Assembly (NCBI GenBank): GCA_003221085.1
Contig: QHUD01000110.1
Span: forward strand, 1-22,413
Source of the DNA: Gemmatimonadota bacterium
GTDB taxonomy: Bacteria > Gemmatimonadota > Gemmatimonadetes > Gemmatimonadales > GWC2-71-9
Direction of reading: 5' to 3'
Length of the DNA: 22,413 nt
Part shown: positions 1-6,402 of the stretch, one piece after another
How the letters are laid out: every line of letters begins with the position of its first letter
Numbering within the stretch: position 1 is the first letter of the stretch
Position numbers and translations under genes: made by a program
The notes under the pieces: generated by a model
Told to the model about the DNA's origin: nothing
What the model saw: the letters and a program-made list of their open reading frames with translations, nothing else
The model's database searches: none

Positions 1-753
1 CCCTACGATCAACAGGTCCGCACCCCACTCGGTCGCGTCGCGCACGATCGTCGAGACCGCCATCCCGTACCGGACGATTCGTTCCACGCCCGGTGTGCGG
101 ATCAATGACCACACGTCGCGCTCGAGAAGCTCCTCCGTCATGGCGTAGTACTCGCCCGTTTCGTAGGCCTGTGTCATCCCCGGGATGACCGGTAGGGGCT
201 CGAGCACGCTCAGCGCGCGCAGCGCGGCGCCGAACAGGTGCGCGTAGCGCTCGGCTGTCTGGAGCGTCGGGCGGGCTGCCCCTGAGTTGTCCACCGCCAC
301 GAGCACGCGGCGAATCGTTGGCAACGAGCCGGCGGCGACGAGGATGGGCACGTCTGTGGTCCGTGCGACGTTCAAGCTCGTGCTGCCACCGAGCCACCGG
401 CCCAGCGCCGAGTGATGTTTGCCACCCAGGACGACGAGCTCGGCGCCGAGGTCCGCGACTGCCTGCCTGAGCACGACAGGGGCGCGCCCGAGCCGGACAG
501 CCATGTTGTCGACCAGCTCGCGAGGCACCACGCCTGCCAAACCACCCGTGATGTCTGCGCGCGCCTGGTCGACGAGGGCGTGCCACAACCCGTCGACCCC
601 TTCCTCCACCCCTACGGAGGCCCACGCGTCACGCGCTGCGTGAACCAAGTGGCAGCTCGTTCCCGCCCGTTGCGACATGCTGACCGCGAAGGCTGCCGCA
701 CCCGCCGCCTCGGGCGAGGCGTCCACCCCCACCACGATGGGTTGCCACGACAT
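1..753 (-). CDS. Universal stress protein, two UspA domains (C-terminal end missing)
   Basis: Reading the minus strand from the ATG at 753 gives 251 open codons to the window edge. The protein begins MSWQPIVVGVDASPEA, a typical Usp first strand. The first domain ends near residue 145 with the nucleotide-loop pattern VLGGKHHSALGRWLGGST; the second starts at about IRRVLVAVDNSGAA and reaches the strand DLLIVG at the edge, so only its last part is missing. Start support: AGGAGG at 761-766 (minus strand) lies 7 nt before the ATG. Tandem Usp proteins are cytoplasmic, often bind ATP and accumulate in starvation, hypoxia or respiratory arrest; the exact role is unknown. The gene is divergent from nirK, and its promoter carries the 11-bp-phased half-sites described at 801-844, so it is probably co-regulated with nirK. 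Confidence 0.9.
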   Translation of the reverse strand, partial: MSWQPIVVGVDASPEAAGAAAFAVSMSQRAGTSCHLVHAARDAWASVGVEEGVDGLWHALVDQARADITGGLAGVVPRELVDNMAVRLGRAPVVLRQAVADLGAELVVLGGKHHSALGRWLGGSTSLNVARTTDVPILVAAGSLPTIRRVLVAVDNSGAARPTLQTAERYAHLFGAALRALSVLEPLPVIPGMTQAYETGEYYAMTEELLERDVWSLIRTPGVERIVRYGMAVSTIVRDATEWGADLLIVG

Positions 754-800
754 AGGACTGCCTCCTCAGGTAAAGCCGTGCATCCGCTGGTGCCGTGGTC

Positions 801-844
801 AAGATCACGCCGCCTGCGTGAAGGGAGATTGAAATGCGGCAGAG
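801..844 (-). promoter_or_regulatory. Phased-repeat promoter of the first usp gene
   Basis: On the minus strand, TTCAA (833-829) and TTCAC (822-818) start 11 bp apart. A weaker third site, CTCTG (844-840), is in the same phase. Exactly 11 nt after TTCAC comes GATCTT (806-801) as a -10-like hexamer. This matches the geometry of the better arrays at 6289-6332 and 22009-22052. The implied start near 794 leaves a leader of about 40 nt with the AGGAGG ribosome site. Confidence 0.55.
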
Positions 845-850
845 GGATTC

Positions 851-916
851 CTCACCCCGGGGTGAAGAGCTCTTCATGTATTCTCACCGTCCCGTTCATC
901 GAGTCCTGCCGATACT
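851..916 (+). promoter_or_regulatory. Phased-repeat promoter of nirK, with two overlapping palindromes
   Basis: CTCAC (851-855), TTCAT (873-877) and TTCAT (895-899) are spaced by 22 bp, two 11-bp turns. A further CTCAC at 883-887 is one base out of phase. Exactly 11 nt after the last TTCAT is GATACT (911-916), a four-of-six match to TATAAT. The same stretch holds two overlapping perfect 14-bp palindromes, TCACCCCGGGGTGA (852-865) and TGAAGAGCTCTTCA (863-876). They may let the regulator bind in both directions between nirK and the divergent usp. The half-site phasing is less regular here than in the other arrays. Confidence 0.5.
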
Positions 917-959
917 TGCGTGGTCACAGATAGCCAACTTCCCAATCAGGAGCAGCGTG

Positions 960-1964
960 ATGAACGGCAGGATTCTCATTGGCGGTACGATCGCAGTCGC
1001 TCTGGCATCACTCGCCCCGGTCGGCTTCTCGGGCTCACCGCAGGTCGAGGTGACGGACTTCGCGACCGCGCCCCGCGCGACGCAACCCGTGTATGACGCC
1101 CGGCTCAGCCCCGCCTCGGCCGCACCGGTGAAGGAGTTCCGTATCCCGATCCGCGACGCGACGGTCGAGATCGCCAAGGGCGTGACGTATAAGAGCTGGA
1201 CATTCGGCGGGACCGTCCCCGGCCCGGTGATCCGGGTGCGCGAGGGCGATCTTGTGCGGATCCGGCTCGTCAACGAGGCTTCCATGCCGCACTCGATCGA
1301 CTTCCACGCGGCCCGGGTTCCGATGAACAAGGCCTTCCGGACGATCATGCCGAAGGACTCGCTGTCGTTCGAGTTCATCGCGCGCGATCCCGGCGCCTAC
1401 CTCGTGCACTGTGGCACGCCGCCCGTGCTGTTGCACCTGATGCAGGGGATGTATCTCCCGATCATCGTGGATCCGAAGGGCGGGTGGCCGGGCAAGGTGG
1501 ACAAGGAATTCGTCATCGTGCAGAGTGAGTTCTACGTGCAGGGCGGCGACAGCGCGCTGCCCGGCCTGGCCGACTGGAAGCAGGCGCTCGAGCGCCAAGC
1601 CAGTTATGTCGTGTTCAACGGGCGGGCATTCCAGTACCAGGAGCATCCGCTCCAGGTCGATGTCGGCGACCGGGTTCGGCTGTTCGTGGTGAGCGCGGGG
1701 CCGACCTTCACGAGCGACTTCCACATCGTGGGCACGGTGTTCGACAAGGTGTACCCGGACGGCAACCCGACTCATGCCTTGTCGGGCGTGCAAACCTATG
1801 GGGTCCCGGCCGGCGGCGGGGCGGTATTTGAGACGAGGTTCGAGAAGGACGCGAGTGGCGAGGGCGTATACGCGTTCGTGACGCACGCGTTCGCCGACGC
1901 CGCCAAGGGCGCGGTCGGTCTGATCCGGGTCGGGACGCCGCAGGTCGCCGGGATCGCACACTAG
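960..1964 (+). CDS. nirK: Copper-containing nitrite reductase-like protein (NirK family)
   Basis: A 334-residue exported protein with two cupredoxin domains. NirK reduces nitrite to nitric oxide in the periplasm using electrons from a cytochrome c or cupredoxin. The N-terminus (about residues 1-25) is a signal peptide. Ligand positions can be read directly: H111 and D114-F-H116 in MPHSIDFHAA; H150-C151, H159 and M164 in HCGTPPVLLHLMQGM; H255 in DFHIVG; H309 in VTHAFADAAKGAVG. These correspond to the type 1 copper ligands (H111, C151, H159, M164), the type 2 ligands (H116, H150, H309) and the catalytic Asp/His pair (D114, H255), so the enzyme looks complete. The Cys-to-His loop is one residue shorter than in classical NirK and has the CGT form that I recall from Gram-positive and archaeal enzymes. 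The ATG at 960 is chosen because AGGAG (948-952) lies 7 nt upstream and a signal peptide follows at once. A cytochrome c gene follows. A related two-domain copper oxidase is the main alternative. Confidence 0.85.
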   Translation: MNGRILIGGTIAVALASLAPVGFSGSPQVEVTDFATAPRATQPVYDARLSPASAAPVKEFRIPIRDATVEIAKGVTYKSWTFGGTVPGPVIRVREGDLVRIRLVNEASMPHSIDFHAARVPMNKAFRTIMPKDSLSFEFIARDPGAYLVHCGTPPVLLHLMQGMYLPIIVDPKGGWPGKVDKEFVIVQSEFYVQGGDSALPGLADWKQALERQASYVVFNGRAFQYQEHPLQVDVGDRVRLFVVSAGPTFTSDFHIVGTVFDKVYPDGNPTHALSGVQTYGVPAGGGAVFETRFEKDASGEGVYAFVTHAFADAAKGAVGLIRVGTPQVAGIAH

Positions 1965-1997
1965 TCGCGATCTCGCCCACAGGGACGCGGGGGACGC

Positions 1998-2026
1998 GAC
2001 CCTTGAAGAACACTGCCGGAAGGGTC
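1998..2026 (+). other. Inverted repeat between nirK and the cytochrome c gene
   Basis: GACCCTT (1998-2004) pairs with AAGGGTC (2020-2026) around a 15-nt loop. No T-run follows, so this is not a normal intrinsic terminator. It could be a processing or partial-attenuation hairpin between two cotranscribed genes, or chance. Confidence 0.25.
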
Positions 2027-2055
2027 CCGCGCCGAGTATCATATGGGGGACTCGC

Positions 2056-2433
2056 ATGCCATTGATCAGCCGGGGGATTGTTCTGGCGGTGCTCGCCCTG
2101 GGCGCCGCGAGCGGCCGGGCGTTGGCTCAGGCCCACGACCCGCGCGCCGAGATCTTCGTCCGGCGCGGCTGTACCGAATGCCACGCGATCACGGCATTTC
2201 ACGTCAAGGCGACCCACGACGTAGGGCCGGACCTCACCCTGGCCTACGGGGACGTGGTGAACCGCTACGGCGTCAGCTTGGAGGCGTTCCTGTACGAACC
2301 CAGGGGCCTGATGCGGATGATGCTCGCGTCACACCTCCAGCTCCCTTCGGTTGATCGTGACTCGATGATTCTCATCCTCGGCGCGCTCTATAAAGTGCGT
2401 CGGGCGGAGCTGGATTCGACGCCTCCGCCGTAA
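2056..2433 (+). CDS. Small exported monohaem cytochrome c
   Basis: A 125-residue protein with a signal peptide (residues 1-25, cleavage likely after ALAQA) and a single haem c site, CTECH at residues 39-43. The Met-rich LMRMMLASH segment about 55 residues later can supply the distal axial ligand, as in class I cytochromes c. Start support: GGGGA at 2046-2050 ends 5 nt before the ATG. It lies 91 nt downstream of nirK on the same strand, with no array of its own, so it is probably cotranscribed. The likely job is periplasmic electron donor to the copper nitrite reductase. That partnership is inferred from position only. The C-terminus ends in a short charged, proline-rich tail. Confidence 0.85.
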   Translation: MPLISRGIVLAVLALGAASGRALAQAHDPRAEIFVRRGCTECHAITAFHVKATHDVGPDLTLAYGDVVNRYGVSLEAFLYEPRGLMRMMLASHLQLPSVDRDSMILILGALYKVRRAELDSTPPP

Positions 2434-2466
2434 GTGGGTGCAGAATGAAGGTTCCCTGAGTCGATC

Positions 2467-2499
2467 TTCTGAAGGTCTTCATCGACCGGGGCGAGTATT
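2467..2499 (+). promoter_or_regulatory. Phased-repeat promoter of the radical SAM-VIT operon
   Basis: TTCTG (2467-2471) and TTCAT (2478-2482) start 11 bp apart. Eleven nt later is AGTATT (2494-2499), the poorest -10 of the set; TATTAA at 2496-2501 is an alternative. Either puts the transcript start at or near the ATG at 2506, consistent with the lack of a clear ribosome site there (leaderless mRNA). Confidence 0.45.
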
Positions 2500-2505
2500 A
2501 AGGCC

Positions 2506-3174
2506 ATGAACGCCCACCCCGCCCACCCCGCCCACCCCGTGTCTCCACGGCTGATCTTCGACCGGGCGCCGCTGCGAGTCTATTGGGAGCTGACGCGGGC
2601 CTGCGACCTGGCCTGTCGCCACTGCCGGGCCGAGGCGGTCAAGCACCGCAGCTCGGGAGAGCTGAGCACCGCCGAGGGGTTGCATCTGCTCGAGCGGCTG
2701 CACGCGTTCGGGGAACGGCAGCCACACGTCGTGCTGACCGGCGGCGACCCGCTCAAGCGGCCGGACCTGTGGGTGTTGATCGCGGCCGCCCGAGGACTTG
2801 GCCTTCCCGTTGCCCTGGCGCCGAGCGCGACCGGCCTGCTCGGTCCTGAGGAAATCCTGCGTTTCCGCGAATTCGGAGTGGAGGCGATTTCACTGTCGCT
2901 CGACGGCTCGACACCGGCACGGCACGACGCGTTCCGCGGTATCGCCGGCACGTTCGAGCGTACGCTCGCGGCCGCGCGGGCGGCGCAGGAGGCGGGCCTG
3001 CCGTTCCAGATCAACACGCTGGTGGCGGAGGAGACGCTCGACGACCTGCCGGCGATCTACCTGTTGGCCAACGAGCTGGGCGCGGCGCGCTGGAGCCTTG
3101 GCTCGCGGAGGTCGCGGGACAGGGTCGCGGTCTGGTCGTCACCACCACCGAAGCCCCGCACTTCCGCCGTGTGA
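2506..3174 (+). pseudogene. Radical SAM/SPASM protein, 5' part (disrupted by internal deletion)
   Basis: The frame starts MNAHPAHPAHPVSP and has the radical SAM cluster motif CDLACRHC near residue 31, followed by VVLTGGDP, the GGD-like SAM-contact strand, and ISLSLDG. It therefore binds a 4Fe-4S cluster and SAM. The best family match I recognise is the TIGR04053-like group of radical SAM/SPASM proteins, related to the haem/haem d1 enzymes NirJ and AhbD; substrate unknown. True homology ends at RWSL (to about 3099). The remaining 25 codons, GSRRSRDR to the stop at 3174, are out-of-frame translation of the continuing gene. By comparison with the family about 25 residues are missing at the junction, so this is a deletion of 3n+1 nt rather than a one-base error. 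Three perfect copies of GCCCACCCC (2512-2538) encode the N-terminal AHP repeat. Confidence 0.7.
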
Positions 3175-3515
3175 TGCTGCAGCGTCGCCACGCCGACGCG
3201 GCCGGGCACGGCGCCGGGATCCGCGACGGCAACGGCGTCATGTTCATCTCGCACCGAGGCGACGTGCAGCCGTCCGGTTTCCTGCCAGTGTCCGCGGGCA
3301 ACGTGCGCACCGACGACGTGGTGTCGATGTACCGCGACTCGCCGCTGTTCCGGCGGCTGCGGCGGCCGGACCTCTTCACGGGGCGTTGTGGCCGCTGCGA
3401 ATTCCACTCGTACTGCGGCGGCTCGCGGGCCCGGGCGTACGCGGCGAGCGGAGATCCGTTCGCAGAGGATCCATTGTGCCCCTACGAGCCGCGAAGGGGT
3501 TTGCAGCGCGCGTGA
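3099..3515 (+). pseudogene. Radical SAM/SPASM protein, 3' part with SPASM domain
   Basis: Homology resumes in another frame at 3099 with WLAEVAGQGRGLVVTTTEAP and continues to the TGA at 3513-3515. The SPASM region is clear: RCGRCEFHSYCGGSRARAY followed by DPLCPYEP, giving four cysteines for an auxiliary iron-sulfur cluster. The two parts join at the shared bases around 3097-3101. A separate start at the GTG at 3171 would lack half the domain, so an independent protein is unlikely. The stop overlaps the GTG of the next gene as GTGA (3512-3515), so loss of the frame could also weaken translation of the downstream transporter. Confidence 0.7.
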
Positions 3516-4639
3516 CCGAGCGTGCCGACGTCGCCCGCTATCGCGCGAACCTCCAGGGCGAAATCGACGGGGCGGCGCTGTATCGCGCGCTGGCCGAGGC
3601 CGAACGGCGGCCCCAGCTCGCCGAGGTGTACGGGCGGCTGGCCGCGACCGAAGAACGGCACGCCGGACACTGGGAGGACCAGTTGCGCGCCGCCGGAGCG
3701 AGCATACCGCCGCCGCGACCCGGCTGGCGGACGCGCGCGCTCGGCTGGCTCGCCCGCCGCTTCGGCGCGCAGGTCGTATTGCCGACCGTGGCATCGCTCG
3801 AGCGTGTGGACTCGAGGCAGTACGATACCCAGGTCGAAGCGCGCGCCGCCGGCCTGCCGGGCCAGGAACGCTCGCACGCCCGCCTGCTCCAGACCATCAT
3901 CGGACCCGGCCAAGGGCTCGAGGGGAGCTCGCTCGTCCGGCTCGAGGGCCGTCACCGGTCGGTGGGCGGGAATGCGTTGCGCGCGGCCGTCCTGGGAGCG
4001 AACGACGGATTGGTGTCAAACCTGAGCCTCGTGATGGGCGTGGCGGGCGCCCAGCTCTCGGGCCGGGGGATTCTCATCACCGGCCTCGCGGGGCTGCTCG
4101 CGGGGGCGGGCTCGATGGCACTCGGCGAGTGGCTGTCCGTGCAGAGCTCCCGCGAGCTGTATCAGCGGGAAATCCAGACCGAGGCCGAGGAGCTTGCGGC
4201 CCTGCCGGAGGAGGAGGAAGAGGAGCTCGCGCTGATCTACCGGGCCAAGGGTTTGCCGGAGGACCAGGCCCGGGCCCTTGCGGGGCGGCTGATCGCCAAT
4301 CGCGAGGAGGCGCTGGATACCCTGGCGCGCGAGGAGCTCGGGGTCGACCCCGAGGTGCTGGGTGGCTCCGCCTGGGAGGCGGCGATCACGTCGTTCTTGC
4401 TGTTCGCGCTGGGTGCGGTCGTCCCGCTCGCACCGTTCGTGTTCCTCACGGGACTGAACGCCGTCGCGGCGAGTCTTGGCGCGAGTGCCGTCGCCCTGTT
4501 CCTCATCGGCGCGGGGATCACCTTGCTGACGCGTCGCGGGCTCGTCTACACCGGGGTGCGCCAGGTCTTGTTCGGGCTCGCGGCCGCGGGCCTCACCTTC
4601 GGGATCGGCCGATTGATCGGGGTATCGCTCGCCGGCTAG
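3512..4639 (+). CDS. Membrane iron transporter: ferritin-like domain fused to VIT1/CCC1 domain
   Basis: A 375-residue protein from a GTG overlapping the previous stop; GAAGGGG at 3493-3499 serves as a distant ribosome site. Residues 1-150 form a ferritin/rubrerythrin-like helical domain with iron-type ligands: E17 in LQGEIDGAALY and E47-x-x-H50 in ATEERH. Residues about 155-375 are a VIT1/CCC1 domain: ANDGLVSNLSLVMGVAG in the first membrane helix, SMALGEWLSVQSSRE, a Glu-rich cytoplasmic helix region (EEEEEELALIYRAKG), then three to four C-terminal membrane helices. This is the domain order of the MbfA proteins of alpha-proteobacteria, which export iron under oxidative stress. Iron (or manganese) export or detoxification is therefore the likely role. 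It sits in an operon with the radical SAM gene, under a promoter of the shared regulon. Confidence 0.88.
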   Translation: MTERADVARYRANLQGEIDGAALYRALAEAERRPQLAEVYGRLAATEERHAGHWEDQLRAAGASIPPPRPGWRTRALGWLARRFGAQVVLPTVASLERVDSRQYDTQVEARAAGLPGQERSHARLLQTIIGPGQGLEGSSLVRLEGRHRSVGGNALRAAVLGANDGLVSNLSLVMGVAGAQLSGRGILITGLAGLLAGAGSMALGEWLSVQSSRELYQREIQTEAEELAALPEEEEEELALIYRAKGLPEDQARALAGRLIANREEALDTLAREELGVDPEVLGGSAWEAAITSFLLFALGAVVPLAPFVFLTGLNAVAASLGASAVALFLIGAGITLLTRRGLVYTGVRQVLFGLAAAGLTFGIGRLIGVSLAG

Positions 4640-4649
4640 TGAGCTTCTG

Positions 4650-4693
4650 TTACGACCGGCTTCAACTCTCTTTCATGTGCATCGCATGAGGTT
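4650..4693 (+). promoter_or_regulatory. Phased-repeat promoter of the CBS gene
   Basis: TTCAA (4661-4665) and TTCAT (4672-4676) start 11 bp apart, with a weak TTACG (4650-4654) one turn further up. Eleven nt after TTCAT is GAGGTT (4688-4693), a poor -10 by sequence but in the invariant position and with the xAxxxT pattern. The implied start near 4700 leaves a very short leader containing GGAGG. Confidence 0.5.
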
Positions 4694-4712
4694 TCAGGGC
4701 ACTGGAGGCTCT

Positions 4713-5114
4713 ATGAGAGTCGCGGAACTGATGCAAACGCCCCTGAAGACCATCAGCGACGACGCCACGGTCGCGGACGCCGTTGCCGCGCTCGCCGAGG
4801 CACAGGTGTCCGCGCTCCCGGTGCTGGACCGTTACGGACGCGCCGTCGGTGTGCTGTCGACCCGCGAGATCCTCAAGGCCGAGCACGCAATGAAGAGTGC
4901 TCGGGCGCGCGACAGACTGTTCGACGAGACGCTGGCGCTCGAGATCATGGCGTCGTGGCCCGTGACGATCGCGCCCGATGCCGACCTGCGTGACGCGGCT
5001 CGCGAGATGCTGTACCTCGAGATGCAGCGGCTGTTCGTCGAGGACCGGGGCGTGCTGGTGGGCGTGATCTCGCAAACCGACATCGTTGGCGCGGTGGCGA
5101 CGGCCAAGGTTTGA
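4713..5114 (+). CDS. CBS-domain pair protein
   Basis: A 133-residue soluble protein made of two CBS motifs. The first spans residues about 1-60 (MRVAELMQTPLKTISDDAT, then VSALPVLDRYGRAVGVLSTR). The second spans about 78-130 (EIMASWPVTIAPDADLRDA, then QRLFVEDRGVLVGVISQTDI). Such stand-alone pairs bind adenine nucleotides and act as energy or stress sensors; mycobacterial Hrp1 of the DosR regulon has the same architecture. The ATG at 4713 follows GGAGG (4704-4708) at 4 nt; an in-frame ATG at 4677 has no ribosome site and lies upstream of the inferred transcript start. It ends 6 nt from the convergent DUF302 gene. The partner protein is not visible. Confidence 0.9.
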   Translation: MRVAELMQTPLKTISDDATVADAVAALAEAQVSALPVLDRYGRAVGVLSTREILKAEHAMKSARARDRLFDETLALEIMASWPVTIAPDADLRDAAREMLYLEMQRLFVEDRGVLVGVISQTDIVGAVATAKV

Positions 5115-5120
5115 CGGCCT

Positions 5121-5531
5121 TCAGATCGCTGCGAGCGCCCGCTCGAGCCTCTGCTTGGCCTCGTGCGCCAGAGGCTCGATATCTTTGCGTCCCGTGATCG
5201 AGAGCTGTACCACCGGGTCGAGGATGGCGACCCGCGAGCGGGTTGGCTCCTCTTCGTACACGATCACGTTGCACGGCAGGAGAAGGCCGATGTCGAGCTC
5301 GGCCTGGAAGCCCTGGTACGCGAGTGACGGGTTGCAGGCGCCGAGGATCACGTACTTCCGGAAATCGACATCGAGCTTCTTCCTCAACGTCGCCTTCACG
5401 TCGATCTCCGTGAGCACGCCAAAGCCCTCTTTCTGGAGTGCCGCCCTGGTCCGCTCGACTGCCTCCTCGTAGGGGAGCGGGACAGACTTGGCGATCCCGT
5501 ATCGCGTGTTTGCGTGACTCGTCGCGCTCAT
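5121..5531 (-). CDS. DUF302 family protein
   Basis: A 136-residue protein with the DUF302 fold. Typical segments are YEEAVERTRAALQKEGFGVL, IDVKATLRKKLD, the strand YVILGACNPSLAYQGFQ and GLLLPCNVIVYEE. Family members are small soluble proteins of unknown biochemistry, often found with Usp, cytochrome or sulfur and nitrogen genes. The conserved cysteines (GACNP, LLPCNV) are both present. The gene begins 7 nt after the upstream usp stop, with a GAGGCGAG ribosome site overlapping that stop, so the two form one minus-strand operon driven from the array at 6289-6332. No signal peptide is evident. Confidence 0.85.
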   Translation of the reverse strand: MSATSHANTRYGIAKSVPLPYEEAVERTRAALQKEGFGVLTEIDVKATLRKKLDVDFRKYVILGACNPSLAYQGFQAELDIGLLLPCNVIVYEEEPTRSRVAILDPVVQLSITGRKDIEPLAHEAKQRLERALAAI

Positions 5532-5538
5532 ACTCGCC

Positions 5539-6267
5539 TCAGATCGGAACCGTCAGCACCGCGCAAGGTGCGCGCTGCAGCAACCGTGCGGCGACCCCAC
5601 TCGTCGCGTGGGAGCTGATGGGGCCCCCGCGGTGGTGCCCGAACACGAGCAGGTCCACGTCCTCGTCGCGCACCACGCGCAGGATCTCCGAGACCGGATC
5701 TCCCTGGCAGATGATGGTCTCGTCCCCGCCGGCTGGCGGGACCTCGTGCAGCCCGGTCGACGCGCCCACCCCCGCCAGGATCGCTGCCTCGACCTGGACC
5801 GCGCGCACCGACGCGTCGAATAGCCGGCCGACCAGGAGCGCCGCTGCCATCACGTCCCGCGAGTCGGGGCCGCCGTCGACGGCCGCGAGCACGCGGCCGA
5901 ACTTCTCCTGCCCGCGCGGCACGACGAGGCAGGGTATGCGCGCCCGCCGCACCGTCCCCTCGACGGTGTTCCCGTCGTGACGGAGATCCATCTGAGGGGA
6001 GAGCTCCCGACCGAGCACGAGGAGATCTGTTCCCTTCGACTCCGCCTCGCGGACGATCTCGATCGCCGGGATGCCGAGGGCGGTGTGCATCGGGATCCCT
6101 TCTGCCAGGGTGGACTCGATGTGAGCGCGTGCCCTTGGAGAAGGCGCGACGCTGAGCCCGCTGAGTCTGGCCCGGGCTCTCGTGGCCACCGCCATGGCAC
6201 TCCGCAGCGGGTGCGAGTCCAGCGAGCCGGGCCTTACGGCGACGAGGATGTTTCGAAGTGCTGTCAT
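5539..6267 (-). CDS. Universal stress protein, two UspA domains
   Basis: A 242-residue tandem Usp. The first domain opens MTALRNILVAVRPGS and ends with TDLLVLGRELS and RRARIPCLVVP; the second opens FGRVLAAVDGGPDS and ends with VDLLVFGHHRGG and QRAPCAVLTVP. The expected G-x2-G-x9-G(S/T) ATP loop is only partly kept in either half, so ATP binding is uncertain. The ATG at 6267 is preferred over an upstream GTG at 6288 because AGGAGG lies 8 nt before it. The GTG would also fall at the inferred transcript start. It is first gene of an operon with DUF302 and is divergent from the GAF histidine kinase. Its promoter is one of the two best examples of the shared array. Confidence 0.9.
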   Translation of the reverse strand: MTALRNILVAVRPGSLDSHPLRSAMAVATRARARLSGLSVAPSPRARAHIESTLAEGIPMHTALGIPAIEIVREAESKGTDLLVLGRELSPQMDLRHDGNTVEGTVRRARIPCLVVPRGQEKFGRVLAAVDGGPDSRDVMAAALLVGRLFDASVRAVQVEAAILAGVGASTGLHEVPPAGGDETIICQGDPVSEILRVVRDEDVDLLVFGHHRGGPISSHATSGVAARLLQRAPCAVLTVPI

Positions 6268-6288
6268 TACCAGGTCCTCCTGACCCAC

Positions 6289-6332
6289 ATCCTAGGAGTC
6301 CTTGGCTGAAGAAATGCTGAACGCACGGTGAG
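6289..6332 (-). promoter_or_regulatory. Phased-repeat promoter of the usp-DUF302 operon (strong example)
   Basis: On the minus strand CTCAC (6332-6328), TTCAG (6321-6317) and TTCAG (6310-6306) follow each other at exactly 11-bp steps. After an 11-nt gap comes TAGGAT (6294-6289), four of six bases of TATAAT. The hsp20 promoter has the same half-site words, the same spacing and the identical TAGGAT. The distal half-site covers the GTG at 6328, which argues against using that codon as the kinase start. Confidence 0.75.
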
Positions 6333-6402
6333 GCTAGCTTCTCCGCCGCGCACCGTTCATACTGTTTCACTCGTGAGAGCCGGTTCAGCGTGCGAGGTGC
6401 CG

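Noticed and set aside
2512..2538. Triple 9-bp repeat as a CRISPR or regulatory repeat
   Set aside because: The copies are contiguous, in frame and encode an Ala-His-Pro repeat; there are no spacers.
2798..3511. Long in-frame extension upstream of the iron transporter
   Set aside because: The extension is Arg/Ser-rich antisense-like translation of the radical SAM gene in another frame; the GTG at 3512 with stop overlap is the natural start.
6328..6402. GTG at 6328 as start of the GAF kinase, adding 25 residues
   Set aside because: It lies inside the operator of the divergent usp gene, has no ribosome site, and the added residues are not typical of the family; TTG 6403 with GAGG fits better, though not proven.
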